A DNA stretch of 64,000 nt from Neocallimastix lanati (nom. inval.) (GCA_016946835.1 JACVTC010000002.1:2116001-2180000); one strand, 5' to 3'; shown: positions 1-13,639, counted from the stretch's first letter. Numbers and translations: made by a program. The notes: generated from the letters alone by a model not told the origin.

Positions 1-1426
1 TTTTTATCATTTTTTTTTAAAATCTATTAACTATATTAAATTTTAAAATATATAAAATAAAAATAAAAATAAAATAAAATAAAATTTTTTTTTCTAAAAA
101 ATTTCAAATCTTAAAAATTTTTGTCAACAAATTATTAGTTTAACTAATGATGTAACAGTATTAGCTAATATTTAATCCACATATTGACAAAAGAGTTATC
201 TAAACTAAAAAGTTGTTGATTTGATGTAACATTCAGCAAATAAATTTAAACTAAATATAAAGTATATGAAATAATTCAATATTTATTAATATAATTTATA
301 TATTATATTATATATTATATTATATATTATATATTATATATTATATATTATATTTTTATATTATACATTAATTTATTTTATTTATTTTTAAAAAAAAAAA
401 ATTTAAATTTTAAATATTAATTATTTAATTAAATTATTTATTTTGATTAAACTATTCCCTTTTTTATTTTTAAAATGGCACATAACAAAAAAAAAAAAAA
501 AAAAAAAAAAATTAAGAGTTCACTTTTTTTTTTTTTCAACTTTTATATAATTATTATTAGTATTTAAATATTATTATTTGTTATATTTCCTAATATATAA
601 ATGAATTTCTTTAGATCACTCTTTTATTTAAAAAATTAATAATTAAAGTTTTTTATTTAATCCAAAAATAAAATAAAAAAAAAAGATTAATATTATTATA
701 TTATTATTTTTATTTTATTTTAATTTATTCAATCTACATACTTTAATTATATTTCAATATTTTACTATTTATTTTTTTTTTTTTTTATTTATGAATTATA
801 ACTTCCTTAAATAGGATATTTTTATTTATATCATTGTTTATATTTATTTAATCCTTTTAATATTTTTATATTTTAAATATAAATATATTGAATCTTAATA
901 TTTCCACAAATTTTAAATATAATAAATTGTTATAATAAAGCAAAAGCCTGTACTTAATTTAATAAACATTTAAATGTAAACAAGAATTAACCAATATTAT
1001 ATTTATAAGTTCAAAAAAAAAAAAAAATCCTCTAAATAATTAAACTACTTCTATATCTATGAATAATGTGAATATATCTACTCATAATTTTTTTTTTCTT
1101 TCTTCTATTTTCTATTTCAATTATATTAAAACTAGTTTTCTTTTTAAAATTTATATAGTATTAACACAGTATAGCTTTTATTTTAAATTATTTAATAATA
1201 ATTACATTAGTGTTAGTTCCAAAATGATTACTTTAAAATTAAATATTTTTTTAAATGCTAATAATTAGTAAACCACTTACTAACTTTTGTAAGTATGAAA
1301 AAAAAAAAAAATAAATAAACAAATAATAAAATAATTATTAACATTACTTTTAAACATAAATAATTACTTAAAATATAAAATTAGAGCATCACTTTAAAAA
1401 ATAAAAAATATTTACTTATTTTTTTT

Positions 1427-1455
1427 TATTTATTTATTTATTTATTTTTATATAG

Positions 1456-1522
<67 letters not shown>

Positions 1523-1525
1523 TTT
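1427..1525. repeat. TTTA tetranucleotide microsatellite
   Basis: About 100 bp of TTTA units with a short interruption near 1448-1456. Confidence 0.9.
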
Positions 1526-2793
1526 TTGAATATAGATGTACTTTGTTTATATACTAATTTGAATTTATTTAATATATTGTAAATAGATAATACCATATAT
1601 TTAAATAAAATGATAAATTTTCAATAGTTAATACCTTCATAAAGTAAACTAATAATTAGCACATCATTTTCTTTAATTAATGAAATAATAGTCTTATCAC
1701 AATTAATAGTAAAAATAAAATTAAAAATTAAAAATAAAATATATTAAAAATAATAATTCATAAAAATAAAGAAAAATTAATTAAATCTTTATATATAAAA
1801 AAAAATTATATATATTTATTTATTAGTTATTTACTAGTTATTTTTTAATAAATCTATAAAAGTTCGGGTATTTCAAAATATTTTTATAATTGTCTAATTA
1901 TTTCATTAAAAATTATTAATTCAATTTATTTATTTAATTTTAATTAAAACCAAAATTAAGCTTACTTTAAAAAAAAAATATTCAAAAAAAAAAAAAATAA
2001 TATTTATATATATATATTTACTAATAAAACTATAAAAATAAAAATTATATATATAGATATATATAATAAAAGATATATTTATTTATTTATTCTTTTAACT
2101 AATTCATTATTTTTAATAATTATTAGTTTAAAAAATAATAAATTATTTTAACATAAATTATTACTTTATTCTTCTATTTTTTTCTTTTTTTTTTTTTTTT
2201 TTTTTTTTAACTTTCATATTATTGAGGATTATATAGTTTTGTTATTTATAATATAAAAAAAAATAATTAATTAAAAATAAAAGTTAAAACTTATTTAATT
2301 AGTAAAAAAGTAAAAAAAAAAAATAGAAATATTTGATACATTATTAATTACATTAATGTACAATTCGAAAACTAATCATTATTTTATAAATGGTAGTACA
2401 AAAAAATTAAAAAAAAAAAATAAATATATAAATAAAAATAATAAATAAAAAATAAAAAATAAAAAATAAATCAGAAGTCATTTAATTTATAATTTATAAC
2501 TATTGTAAATAAAACAAAAATTAAAATTAAAATAAAAATATAATATAAAAAAATAATAAAACAAAACAAAAATTAATTTATAGAGTAAATAATGTTAAAT
2601 ATGATAAATAAAATTATATATATTATAAATATTAATAATTCTATAATTTTAAAACAATATAAAATAAAAAAATAAATATACTTGCACATTTAAAATTTGT
2701 TTGCTTTGTTTCATTTTGTTTATAATAATTTTTTTTTATTTTTTTTATTTTATTTTTATTTTTATTTTTATTTTTATTTTTTATTTTATTTTT

Positions 2794-2795
<2 letters not shown>

Positions 2796-2860
<65 letters not shown>
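2796..2860. repeat. 65-nt poly(T) tract
   Basis: An uninterrupted run of T preceded by TTTTTA-type repeats. It has no LINE-like sequence beside it, so it is not called as a retroposon tail. Its exact length may be unreliable in an assembly. Confidence 0.85.
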
Positions 2861-2862
<2 letters not shown>

Positions 2863-3463
2863 TTTAATTTTAATTTTTTATTACGATTGTTTTTTTTTAA
2901 TTATCCTAATAATAAAATATTTTATTTCTATTGAAAATATATAAACTTTGGTAAATAAAAAAAAAAAAATAAAAAATAAAAATTTTATGATGTTTAAAAA
3001 CCGATATTTAAAATATGATATTTAAAAATATGTATGCATGATTAAATTATACAATAAATTAGAATACTTATAATAATAATTATATAATAAATTAATGTTT
3101 TTACTATTATTATTACAAATGAGTTTAAATATAGTATTAATTATTATTATTATTTTTTAATTAAAAATTAAAGTTTTCTTTCTTTATTTTTTTAATTACA
3201 TTTTATAATAATTTTTTTTATTGATTCGATCTTACTTTTAAAAATTTGAATGAGTTGTGTGTGTTATATGTTATAATAGTTTATTATTAATAATTTCTTT
3301 AGGTTGTATTATTTGTTTTTAACTTATTTATGTTTAAAACACAATATTATTTAATTATTTTTTTTTTTTTAATTTTATTAAATTCCAAAATTGATACTTA
3401 TTTTATATATTGTTGTTGTTGTTATCTTTTACTTCTGTTAATAATTACTTTTTAAATTAAAAT

Positions 3464-4996
3464 TTACTTGTTTTGTTTGTTATGTTCAATAGTATCTAAA
3501 ACCTTATATAATCTATCTAAGGATAAATCAAGTTCAGCTTGTTCAACTGCAAAACAAACTCTAAACCAATTTCTTTCTTCTTTAGTGTTTTTACTAAAGA
3601 AGGCTTGACTTGGTGAAATGTAAAGTCCTCCTTCTAATAATTTCATCCATAAATCATATTCATCTAATCCTGCTTGATGAAGATCAATATAGATAAAGAA
3701 TCCTGAATCTCCTTCTACATATGGAATATGATGAGCATTTAATGAATTGGTAAAATGAGTGTAACTCTTATATAATTTTCTATTATTATTTAAAATAAAT
3801 TGATCTGTCCATTTTTCATCCGATAAAATATTAATAAGAATATTATCAATATTAGTTGCAATACATGTTAAGAAACAAATCTTTTGCATAGCGGCCATAA
3901 TGGTTTCTGAATAGGAAAAAGCAACACCAATACGTAAACCATTCAAACAGAAATCTTTAGAAAATCCCCATAATCCATGAGTATTTTCTGGATCTGGAAG
4001 ATCTAATGAGAATAATGAAGTAAATCTACTTCTTTGTCCATCAATTCTGGTTTCAATTCTGTTAAAATCTTTAGTATGTTGACATCGTTCACAATGACAT
4101 TCATAATCTTCAATAGTTTTACCTTCTTCAATATTATCTGTAACTATATCTCTCCAAGTTGAAAGACCATAAATTTCATCACAAATGACAATAAGACCAT
4201 GAGTCTTTGCAAAGTTACAGAAAAGAAGAAGTTGTTCAGCACTGTAACATCGTCCAAATGGATTATTTGGATTGGCAATAACAATACCTCTAACTGGTCT
4301 TTCAGAACTTCTTAAAGCTTCTTCTAAAGCTTCTTCACTAACCTTTAAACAATCATCTTCTTCATGTTGAACTGGAACAGCATAAACTCTTGATCCATAT
4401 TTAATATCTGCTTCAAATCCTCCATAGAATGGTCCTGGAACTAAAAAGGCATCTCCATGATCAAATAAAACTTCACCACATAAATTAAGAAGTGGACCAC
4501 AACCATTACCAATACAAATATTTTTCATAGTAAATGAAACCTTAGGATGGAGGTAACGATTTAATAATTTAGCAACTTCTTCACGTAATCTATCAGACCC
4601 TGGATTTGGTCCATAAAGTAATTGTTCAGGAGTAACAGTGGAAATACTTGGATCATTAATTTTACTTGTCATTTCATCATTATTTAATTTATTTTCAGCT
4701 GTTCCAAGATTAATAATACCATTTGGATTTGTTTCTGGATGATATTTATTATTACGAACAATAATAATACCTTTACTTAAAAGAAATTCTTCATTTTGAA
4801 TTTCTAAAGCTCTGTCAGATAAAATTGGACCATCGGTTGGACCTTTATTATTTGCTTCAAGTAATGCTGCCTTCTTATCTTGATTTGTAATATTTTCAAA
4901 AGTACTATTATTTTGGTTATCATTAGTATCCTTCTTATCCTTACTGTTAGAATGTAAGTATTTATTGGTAAATGATTCAAAAGTTGAAATAGGCAT
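3464..4996 (-). CDS. ACC synthase-like PLP-dependent aminotransferase, copy A (diverged)
   Basis: Intronless 510-residue class I/II aminotransferase. It aligns with the other seven copies without a net gap after the N-terminus, two residues longer (its numbering is +2). All key elements are present: GIINLGTAENKL, YGPNPGSDRLRE, NPNNPFG, DEIYGLSTW, the Schiff-base lysine in GFSKDFCLNG (about K347), and the substrate-carboxylate arginine in NWFRVCFA. The Cys/His insert YECHCERCQH is also kept. Residues 1-57 are quite different from the other copies and rich in Lys, Asn, Asp and Ser. The body carries many conservative substitutions, and its flanks do not visibly match the shared 5' and 3' flanks of C-H. 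I infer an older paralogue, perhaps closest to the founder of the array. The start is the first Met, before a conserved MPI shared with all copies. An exact substrate cannot be assigned. Confidence 0.93.
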   Translation of the reverse strand: MPISTFESFTNKYLHSNSKDKKDTNDNQNNSTFENITNQDKKAALLEANNKGPTDGPILSDRALEIQNEEFLLSKGIIIVRNNKYHPETNPNGIINLGTAENKLNNDEMTSKINDPSISTVTPEQLLYGPNPGSDRLREEVAKLLNRYLHPKVSFTMKNICIGNGCGPLLNLCGEVLFDHGDAFLVPGPFYGGFEADIKYGSRVYAVPVQHEEDDCLKVSEEALEEALRSSERPVRGIVIANPNNPFGRCYSAEQLLLFCNFAKTHGLIVICDEIYGLSTWRDIVTDNIEEGKTIEDYECHCERCQHTKDFNRIETRIDGQRSRFTSLFSLDLPDPENTHGLWGFSKDFCLNGLRIGVAFSYSETIMAAMQKICFLTCIATNIDNILINILSDEKWTDQFILNNNRKLYKSYTHFTNSLNAHHIPYVEGDSGFFIYIDLHQAGLDEYDLWMKLLEGGLYISPSQAFFSKNTKEERNWFRVCFAVEQAELDLSLDRLYKVLDTIEHNKQNK

Positions 4997-6436
4997 GTTT
5001 ATTATTATTGTTGTTGTTTTTAATTAAATAAATATATTACTTTTTTTTTTGTTTTTTTTTTGGTTTATTTATAAAATTTATAAATTGAAAAATAATTAGT
5101 TTATTAAAACTAACACGTAAACTTTTATTATATCGTTTTTATTGTTATTATTATTACAAAAAACAAGAATTAAATAATTAATTCTTTTAATCTATATTCA
5201 AATATAATTAAGTAAATTAAGTATAAAAATAAAAATTATAAAAAAAAAAAAAAAAAGAATTTCTTTCTTTTATATAAAATCTCGAATAAAAAAAAAAAAA
5301 TTACGATTATTACTATAAATATTATAAATAATATATTATATAATTTTTAATTTAAATATATATATACAATTTATGTTTATATATGTATATATTGCATTGT
5401 TAATTTTTGTTTTTTTTAATTATATTATGTTTATATAATATTAATTTTTTTTTATTATTATTTAAATCTCTTATTCATCTGTTTTAAAAATAAAAGTTTA
5501 AATTTATTATTTATTTATATTACTATATATATAATAATTATATCTTTATATTTATTTATTATTTATTAATTATTTATTTATTATATATTTATTTATTATT
5601 TATTTATTTTATTATATTTTATTATTTATTATATATTTTAGTATTTATTTTATTTTTTTTTTATTCTAATGTATCTATTTATTTATTATCTTTTTTTTTT
5701 TCAAATAGATGGAATTATATATAAAATTGATTCAATATATCAAAATTAAAAAAATTTTAATTAATTTGTTAATCCTTTCCCATAAAAATTTAAAATTTTG
5801 CTTAAAAAAAATTTGTTAACCTAATGTAATATCCAACAAATAAAATTTCAGAATTTTAATTTTTTAAAAAAAAATAATAAAAAATAATAAGTTTTATATT
5901 ATTTGTATTTATAATTAAAATTTAAATTTTATATTTTATATTATAATACTTTTAGATAATAATGTTTATTTTGGTAATAATTTAAATATATATTTATATA
6001 TTTATTATCTATCTCTTTCTACTTATATATTTCTCGGTTCCTTTTTATTATTAATCATTATTAATTATTTGATATATTGAATATATATATTCTTATTTTA
6101 AAATAACATCATTTCTTTTTTATTAATTTTATTATTGTTTTTACTTAATATATTAAACTAAAATAGAAAATTTTATAAAATAAAAAATAAATTAATATAG
6201 AAAATAAATAAAAAAAAAAAAAAAAAAGGAAAATAACAATAATAATAATAATAACAGAATTAGCATTTAATATTTTTTAAAAATATAAAAATATAATAAT
6301 CAATTTATATTAATTAAACATTTATTTTTTTCAAACTATAAAATAAAACATTAAATTTTGTTTATCATATATTATTATACATTTTATTATTTTTATTTTT
6401 TTATTTTTTTTATCTTTATATATATATAAGAAATAT

Positions 6437-6487
<51 letters not shown>

Positions 6488-9462
6488 TTATTTAATTTTT
6501 ATTTTAATTTTTTTTTATTTAATTTTTTATCCTATATTTAATTTTTTATCTATATTTATATTTATTTTTATTTCTATTTATATTTTTATTTTCATTTTTT
6601 AAAATATACTTATTGAATATTCAGTATTATCATTTATTAAACATTCTTTATTATAATTAATTGAATATTCCCTACAATTATCGAGTTTTCATTATTACTT
6701 TATTATTATTATTATTATTATATTAAATAATTAACGAAAATATAGACCAGTTTCAATAATACTTTGTTAATTTTTATTTTTTATTAATTATTTTTATTTA
6801 TGTTTTAATAATTAATTAGTTAACTTTTTATTTGGTTTCATTTCTAAAAATATAAAAAATTTTAGCTAAAAAAAAAAAAAAAAATATAATGTTACATTAT
6901 ATAATTTTACTACTTTATATACTATTATATGTCATATTATATTTAGTATCATTAGGTTATATACTATACTAATAGTCAATATCTAAATATGGTCTTTATT
7001 TTTAATAAGAAGATGATAAACTTTACACTAATACTTTTATTATATGGAAATGAAAAATTTTTTTTTTTTATTCTCAGAAAATATTATAGTACAATCTGAA
7101 TACTATAATTGATCAATTGAATATAGACTTTTTTTTCTAAATATAGAATAATATAAAAATATTTTTTAAATTTGACACAGTTGTTATTAATATATATTAA
7201 AATATACCAACAATATATATTAGGTAAAGTTTAAAAGTACTATTAGTAAAATAATAATTAGTTTTCTTTGTATGATTATGCTCACTGATTTTTGTGGGGT
7301 AAATGAGTAATTATCGAGTAATTAGTTAACTCCTTATTTAAAATACATATTAAAATAATATTCAATTTTGGTACTTTTTGAATCTATATTAATAATTATT
7401 TAATAATTTTATATTATAATTAGTAATATTTATTAATTTAATTTTGTAATTTTAATTATAATAAAATTGTTTTATAATTTAACCCTCCACATTAATTCTA
7501 ACCCAATAAATTTTAATATTTATAAATTAAATGTATAAATAAAAAATAATAAATAAATAAAAATTATAAATCTAAAATCTAAGACTTTTAAATTTATTTA
7601 TATTAATTAAATATATAAATTAAAAATATGTTAATGAAAAAACTACAATTTTAATTAATTAGTTAAAAAAAAAATAAAAAATAAAAAATAATACAATAAA
7701 TAAAATAAATGAAAAATAAAAATGAAGGAGAAATAAAAAAAAAATTTAAACCTCTAATTTTTTGTAATAATCAAATATTTTAAGTGTTTCTTAAATTTAA
7801 ATAAATTTTTTGTTTTTATTTATATTAAGTATATTTATATAAATAAAATATATAATACTGAATTATTTCAATTATTTCAATGTCGATACTTTTTTTTTTT
7901 TTTAATAAATAAAAGGTATTGGAATAAAATATTTCTTATTTATTAAGTTTAAATAATTCTATTTAATGTTAAAGATTAATTTTAAAATTTATATATATGA
8001 AAGTATTCTATTAAATATTTTATAAAAAGAGATATTATAATAATATAAATCTATAAATAAATTGAATGCATGCTTTTTTTTTTTTTTTATAAATATTTTC
8101 ATATATTATATATATATAATAGTTTTTTCATTATTATTTATATTTAGTAGAATTAGAAATTATTTAGTAATATACAATTATTTAATAACATATGTATAAT
8201 AAATATAAGAATTAAACTTTTATTTATTTGGATTAATTACTAAAAAATCACTTATAATTTTATAGATCATATTTCATGAGTGGAATAATTATAAAAAGGA
8301 TTTTTTTTTTTAATTAATAAAGGCAACTTTTATATATGATAATAAACATAATCACATATATTTAAATCAATTAAAACATATATATTCAAATATAAAGTTT
8401 AGAGCAAATATTGGTTTTTGACAAAAAAAAAAAAAAAAAAAAAAATCAAAAAATATTATAGGAATTACTGTAATATACATATAAAAATATATTTTTATAT
8501 TTATAAATGGCTAAGTTGCTATTATTAATATATATATATATATACTTATATATATATTAATTGTTAATAGTTATAAATATATATTAAAAAAATAAAATTA
8601 TAAAACTTAAAAAGTAAAAAAAAAAAAATAATAATAATTATAAAGTTTTTACCAAAAAGAACTAACAAAAATATATAAAACTACTTAAAAGTAATTTTAT
8701 TAAGAACGTTATTTTATTATTATTGTTTTTAATTATTTCACCAAAGTTAATATTATTATAAGAACTTTCAAATAGTTTATAATGAATTACATAATATATG
8801 AAATGTGTTGCTTTTATTTGTTAAATATTCAATAATTTCATGTTTAATCATTCTTTATTAATATTTTTATTAGCCTATTATTAATTAATATATTGTTAAA
8901 ATTGTTTAACATCATTTTTGTTGACATTTTTTAAATAATTAAATTAATATAATTTTTATAATTAATTTTTTTAATATATCATTTAATTATTTAATCTATC
9001 ATTTAATTATTTAGTATATAGTCTAACGATATAATTTTAATATAATTTATATATATAGTATAATATATAGGTATAATACATTTTCTATAATATACATTTT
9101 TTATTAATTAATTATTATAATTAATCTATAACGAAAGACAAATATTTAAAAAAAAGTTTTTTTTATATAAATAAAAAATTTTTTCTTTTTTTAGTTTTTG
9201 TTTATACATTATAGTTCATTACTAGAAAATTAAATTGTAAAAGATTTTAGTAAAGAATTATTGTTAATTCTTATTTAATAATATTTATATTATAAAGTGA
9301 CTTTAATTTAACGAGATTACTCTAAGTTAAAAATTTTTTTTTTTATTTAAACCGATCATTTAATTTTAAAATATTCATTAAAAATTGTATAGTTTCATTT
9401 ATATCAAAAATATTTAATAGTATATAAACAATAATTATTAATAATAGTAAAAAAAAAAAAAA
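4997..9462. other. Divergent spacer A-B, no gene seen
   Basis: About 4.5 kb of AT-rich DNA between the divergent copies A and B, without plausible coding sequence. It contains TTTA repeats (about 6428-6490) and many homopolymers. The right end, from about 8904, carries the boundary element and a diverged version of the upstream region found before C-H. I do not recognise the 1.9 kb satellite of the later spacers here. Confidence 0.7.
8904..8927 (-). repeat. Boundary element upstream of copy B
   Basis: Reads on the minus strand as TGTCAACAAAAATGATGTTA. It lies about 537 bp before the start codon of B, matching in sequence, orientation and distance the elements before C-H. Confidence 0.7.
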
Positions 9463-10974
9463 ATGCCAATCGCCATCGCTTTAGAACCAATATCTGTAAT
9501 TTCTAATAAAAGAAATTTAGAATTTAATAACTTTGAAAAAGTTCCTTCTCATAATAGAAATTTAAAGGTTACTTCTATTCAAAGAAATAATAAAAAGGCT
9601 AGAATTTTCAAACCTCTTAATGGTCCAAAGTTATCTAAGAGAGCTTTAGAAATTCAAAATGAAGAATTCCTTTTAAGTAAAGGTATTATTATTGTTCGTA
9701 ATAATAAATATCATCCAGAAACAAATCCAAACGGTATTATTAATCTTGGAACAGCTGAAAATAAATTAAATAATGTTGAAATATTAAGTAAAATCAATGA
9801 TCCAAAGATTTCAACAGTTACTCCTGAACAATTACTTTATGGTCCAAATCCAGGTTCTGATAGATTACGTGAAGAAATTGCTAAATTATTAAATCGTCAT
9901 TTTAATCCAAAAGTTTTCTTAAGTAAAGAAAATATTTGTGTTGGAAATGGATGTGGACCACTTCTTAATTTATGTGGAGAAGTTTTATTTGATGCAGGAG
10001 ATGCGTTTTTAGTTCCAGGACCATTCTATGGAGGATTTGAAGCCGATATTAAATATGGAGCAAGAGTATATCCTGTTCCAGTTCAACATGAAAAAGATGA
10101 TTGTTTGAAGGTTAGTGAAGAAGCTTTAGAAGAAGCTTTAAGAAATTCAAGTAGACCAGTTAAAGGTATTATCATTGCTAATCCAAACAATCCATTTGGA
10201 CGATGTTACAGTGCTGAACAACTTCTTCTTTTCTGTAACTTTGCTAAGTCTCATGGACTTTTCGTCATTTGTGATGAAATTTATGGACTTTCAACATGGA
10301 ATGATATAGTTACAGAAAATATTGAAGAAGGTAAAACTATTGAAGATTATGAATGTCATTGTGATCAATGCCAACATTCTAAAAGTATTAAAAGAATTGA
10401 AAGTGATATTGATGGACAAAGTAATAAATTCACCTCAATATTTTCATTAGATCTTCCAGATCCGGAAAATACTCATGGATTATGGGGATTTTCTAAAGAT
10501 TTCTGTTTGAATGGATTAAGAATTGGAGTTACAATTTCATATTCTAAAACCGTTATGGCAGCTATACAAAAGATTTGTTTCTTAACTTGTATTCCAACTA
10601 ATATTGATAATATTCTTGTTAATATTTTATCAGATGAAAAATGGACGGATGAATTTATTTTAAATAATAATCGAAAATTATTTAAAAGTTACAATCATTT
10701 AACTAATTCATTAAATGTACATGGTATTCCATATGTTAAAGGAGATTCAGGATTCTTTATCTATATTGATCTTCATCAAGCAGGATTAGATGAATATGAT
10801 TTATGGATGAAATTATTAGAAGGAGGATTATATATTTCTCCAAGTCAAGCATTCTTCAGTAAAGATAGTTATGAAGAAAGAAATTGGTTTAGAATTTGTT
10901 TTGCAGTTGAACAAGCTGAACTTGATTTATCTTTAGATAGATTATATAAAGTTTTAGATACTCTTAAACATTAA
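9463..10974 (+). CDS. ACC synthase-like PLP-dependent aminotransferase, copy B
   Basis: Intronless, 503 residues, nearly identical to copy D. Seen differences from D are Thr5 to Ile, Met107 to Ile, Leu152 to Phe, Ala419 to Val and a changed tail. Compared with D, a small base change and one-base gain just after the codon for Lys502 bring a stop five residues early, so the protein ends LKH; this should be harmless, since it lies beyond the fold. Catalytic positions are unchanged (Asn240, Asp271, Tyr274, Lys345, Arg353, Arg477 in D numbering). The upstream region is clearly related to that of C-H but much more diverged than the coding sequence, and the 20-bp promoter palindrome is not recognisable. 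Coding identity against diverged flanks suggests gene conversion or selection on the protein. Confidence 0.95.
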   Translation: MPIAIALEPISVISNKRNLEFNNFEKVPSHNRNLKVTSIQRNNKKARIFKPLNGPKLSKRALEIQNEEFLLSKGIIIVRNNKYHPETNPNGIINLGTAENKLNNVEILSKINDPKISTVTPEQLLYGPNPGSDRLREEIAKLLNRHFNPKVFLSKENICVGNGCGPLLNLCGEVLFDAGDAFLVPGPFYGGFEADIKYGARVYPVPVQHEKDDCLKVSEEALEEALRNSSRPVKGIIIANPNNPFGRCYSAEQLLLFCNFAKSHGLFVICDEIYGLSTWNDIVTENIEEGKTIEDYECHCDQCQHSKSIKRIESDIDGQSNKFTSIFSLDLPDPENTHGLWGFSKDFCLNGLRIGVTISYSKTVMAAIQKICFLTCIPTNIDNILVNILSDEKWTDEFILNNNRKLFKSYNHLTNSLNVHGIPYVKGDSGFFIYIDLHQAGLDEYDLWMKLLEGGLYISPSQAFFSKDSYEERNWFRICFAVEQAELDLSLDRLYKVLDTLKH

Positions 10975-12600
10975 TAAACAGAATAAATGAATAATAAAAT
11001 AATAATAATAAAAAAAGCATTTGATCTATTAATAAAATAAAATAATAAAAAAAGCATACAAATTAAAACAAAGCAAAGCAAAACAAAGAAGTAAAAAAAC
11101 ATAAACAAAAAAAGAAATAAATAATTATACCATAGTAAAAAATAATAAAAAGTGAATAATAATAATAATAATAAAAAAAATTAAAAGTAAAAAATTTATA
11201 TAAACAATTATTGAAAGTAACCAAAAAAAAAAAAAAAAATTAATTAATTAATTTAAAAAATAGAATATTAAAACAATAATATTATTAATCTAATCTAATA
11301 TGTAAAAAATAAGAGAAAGAAAACTCTTTTTTTATGTAAATTAAATCATAAATATCATAAATTATATTAAACTAAATAATATATGTTTATCATATTATAT
11401 TTAATATCATAAATATATATTTTATAATTAATTTAAGCATCTATTTCATAATCTATCTATTACTCTTATTTCATTTATTTTACTATCTATAGAAATTTTT
11501 GTATTTAATTTAAATAATTAAAATAATTTTTTTTATTGTAAAATAAGTAGTAATTAAAAAATAATCAATAATAAAAATAAAAAAATAAAAAATAAAAAAT
11601 AAAAAATAAAAATCTATATCTATATATAAGTATATAAAAGATAAAGTGTTTTATATGAGATAAAAAAAAGTGTTTTATTTAGTTTAATTTTTTTTTTTTT
11701 TTATAAAATGATACTGAATACTTAAATATTTAAAAATAATTTAAATATTTAAAATTATATATATATATATATATATATTTTTAATTAATTAGTGATTACA
11801 AGTTATTTTCTTCAATTATATTAAATATATTAATAAAGTTTATAGTGATTTTTATATAATAATAATGATAATAAAATAATGAAGAAAAAAATATGGAAAA
11901 TTAAATAAAAATATATATATATATATCAATAATTTTTTTTAATAAATATAGGAGAAGTAAATTTAATAAAAAATTATTATTATATTAATAAATATATATA
12001 TATATAATTTTTTTTTTCTAAATCATATTATATTTTTAGTATAAATGAACATAATAAATAGTATTTTATTTACCATTATTTTTATATGAATCCCTAACAT
12101 TTCTGCAGATCGTATAAATCTTTCGCCTTTTACCTTTTTATTATTTTTATTATAATATATATATATATATTTATTTTCTATTATTTTGCTAATTAATCAT
12201 CATGATGGATAAATAACAACAAAAATAAATATTTAATTATAATGGCTAAACAATAATAAATAAATAAATAATAAATAAATAAATAAATAAACAATCAAAT
12301 AAACAAATAAATAAATAAGCATAATAAATAAAATAAGTAAATTAAAAAAAATATATATATATATAATAATTATTGTTTTATTTTTATTATAAGAAAAGTA
12401 AATATTATAAAAATTTATTACTATAAAAATATATGTATAATAATTTTTTTTTTGTTTAAATCATACTATATTTTTAGTCTAAATATAAATAATAAATATT
12501 TAATAGTATTTTATTTATCATTTTTTTTTATTATAATATAAATTTATTTATTTCTATTATTTTGCTATAAAAATAAATATTTAATTATGATGGCTAAACA
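10975..12600. other. Convergent spacer B-C, left part, no gene seen
   Basis: AT-rich DNA. About 11340-11500 is a diverged version of the 3' flank found after D, F and H (TATTTAATATCATAAATATA, then CATAATCTATCTATTAC). About 12000-12320 is partly repeated at about 12430-12640 as a direct duplication: both copies share a TTAGT(A/C)TAAAT stretch, TAGTATTTTATTTA and ATGGCTAAACAATAA. No reading frame is credible. Confidence 0.6.
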
Positions 12601-12603
12601 ATA

Positions 12604-12714
12604 ACAATAATAACTAACTAACTAACTAACTAAATAATAAATAATAAATAAATAATAAATAAATAATAAACAAAATAACAAACAAACAAACAAACAAACA
12701 AACAAACAAACAAA

Positions 12715-12781
<67 letters not shown>

Positions 12782-12906
12782 AAATAAAAAACAAACAAAT
12801 GAATGAATAAATAAATAAATAAATGAATAAATAAAAATAAAAAACAAATAAATAAGGAAATAAATGAATAAATAAAAATAAAAAACAAACAAATAAATAA
12901 GAAAAA

Positions 12907-12937
<31 letters not shown>

Positions 12938-13190
12938 AGAACAAATAAACCAACAAATGAATGAATGAATAAATAAATGAATAAATAAATAATTAAATAA
13001 AAACAAAAAACAAACAAACAAATAAATAAATAAACAAACAAACAAATAAATAAATAAATAAATAAATAAAGAACAAATAAACTAATAATGAATGAATAAA
13101 TAAATAAATAAAGAACAAATAAACCAACAAATGAATAAATAAATAAATAAATAAAAATAAATAAATAAATAAAAACAAATAAACAAATAT
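12604..13190. repeat. Compound tetranucleotide block (AAAT/CAAA)n
   Basis: Nearly 590 bp of four-base units, mostly AAAT with runs of CAAA (about 12668-12712 and 13008-13046), GAAT and AACT. TTTA and TTTG units contain no stop codon in any phase on the minus strand, so that strand is open in several frames at once, giving Phe/Ile/Tyr/Leu/Cys-rich peptides. These are a by-product of the repeat and are not annotated as genes. Confidence 0.9.
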
Positions 13191-13439
13191 AATATATGTA
13201 CTAAAATACTAAATTATAAGCAAATAAAATTTTTCATTTTAAAATTATAAATAAATAACAATATATTTATTTATATAAAAAAATTTACACTTTAAATAAA
13301 TTTTATATTAATATTTTATTTATTTATTTATTTATTTTTTTTTTTAAAATTTTATTATAATTTTATTATAATTTTTTTATTTATTTATATTTTATTTTTA
13401 AATTTTAATTTTTATAATTACATACTTATTAAATTAAAT

Positions 13440-13597
13440 ATTAAATTCTATGATTAAATAAATATTAAATTAAAAAAAAAAAATAATAGATAGATTATGA
13501 GATAGGTATGTTATTTTTTTTTTTTTTTAAATTAATTATTAAAACATACATTTATGATATTAAATATAATATGATAAATATATATTGATTTATTTGG

Positions 13598-13639
<42 letters not shown>

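Larger units (their letters stand above)
1..3463. other. AT-rich intergenic DNA left of copy A, no gene seen
   Basis: Almost pure A/T sequence with no convincing reading frame on either strand. It holds TTATA-type repeats (about 298-355), a TTTA tetranucleotide run (about 1427-1525) and a 65-nt T homopolymer (2796-2860). A stretch near 122-160 begins TGTCAACAAA and weakly resembles the boundary element seen in front of the aminotransferase copies further right; it may be an old remnant. Short open frames here are low-complexity Phe/Ile/Asn runs and are not called. Confidence 0.7.

Noticed and set aside
1059-1268. 69-residue open frame in the left intergenic region
   Set aside because: Composition is Phe/Ile/Tyr/Asn low complexity, as expected by chance in this base composition, with no motif.
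12622-13178. Several overlapping minus-strand open frames of 60-139 residues
   Set aside because: They are translations of the (TTTA/TTTG)n repeat in different phases and have no protein-like composition.
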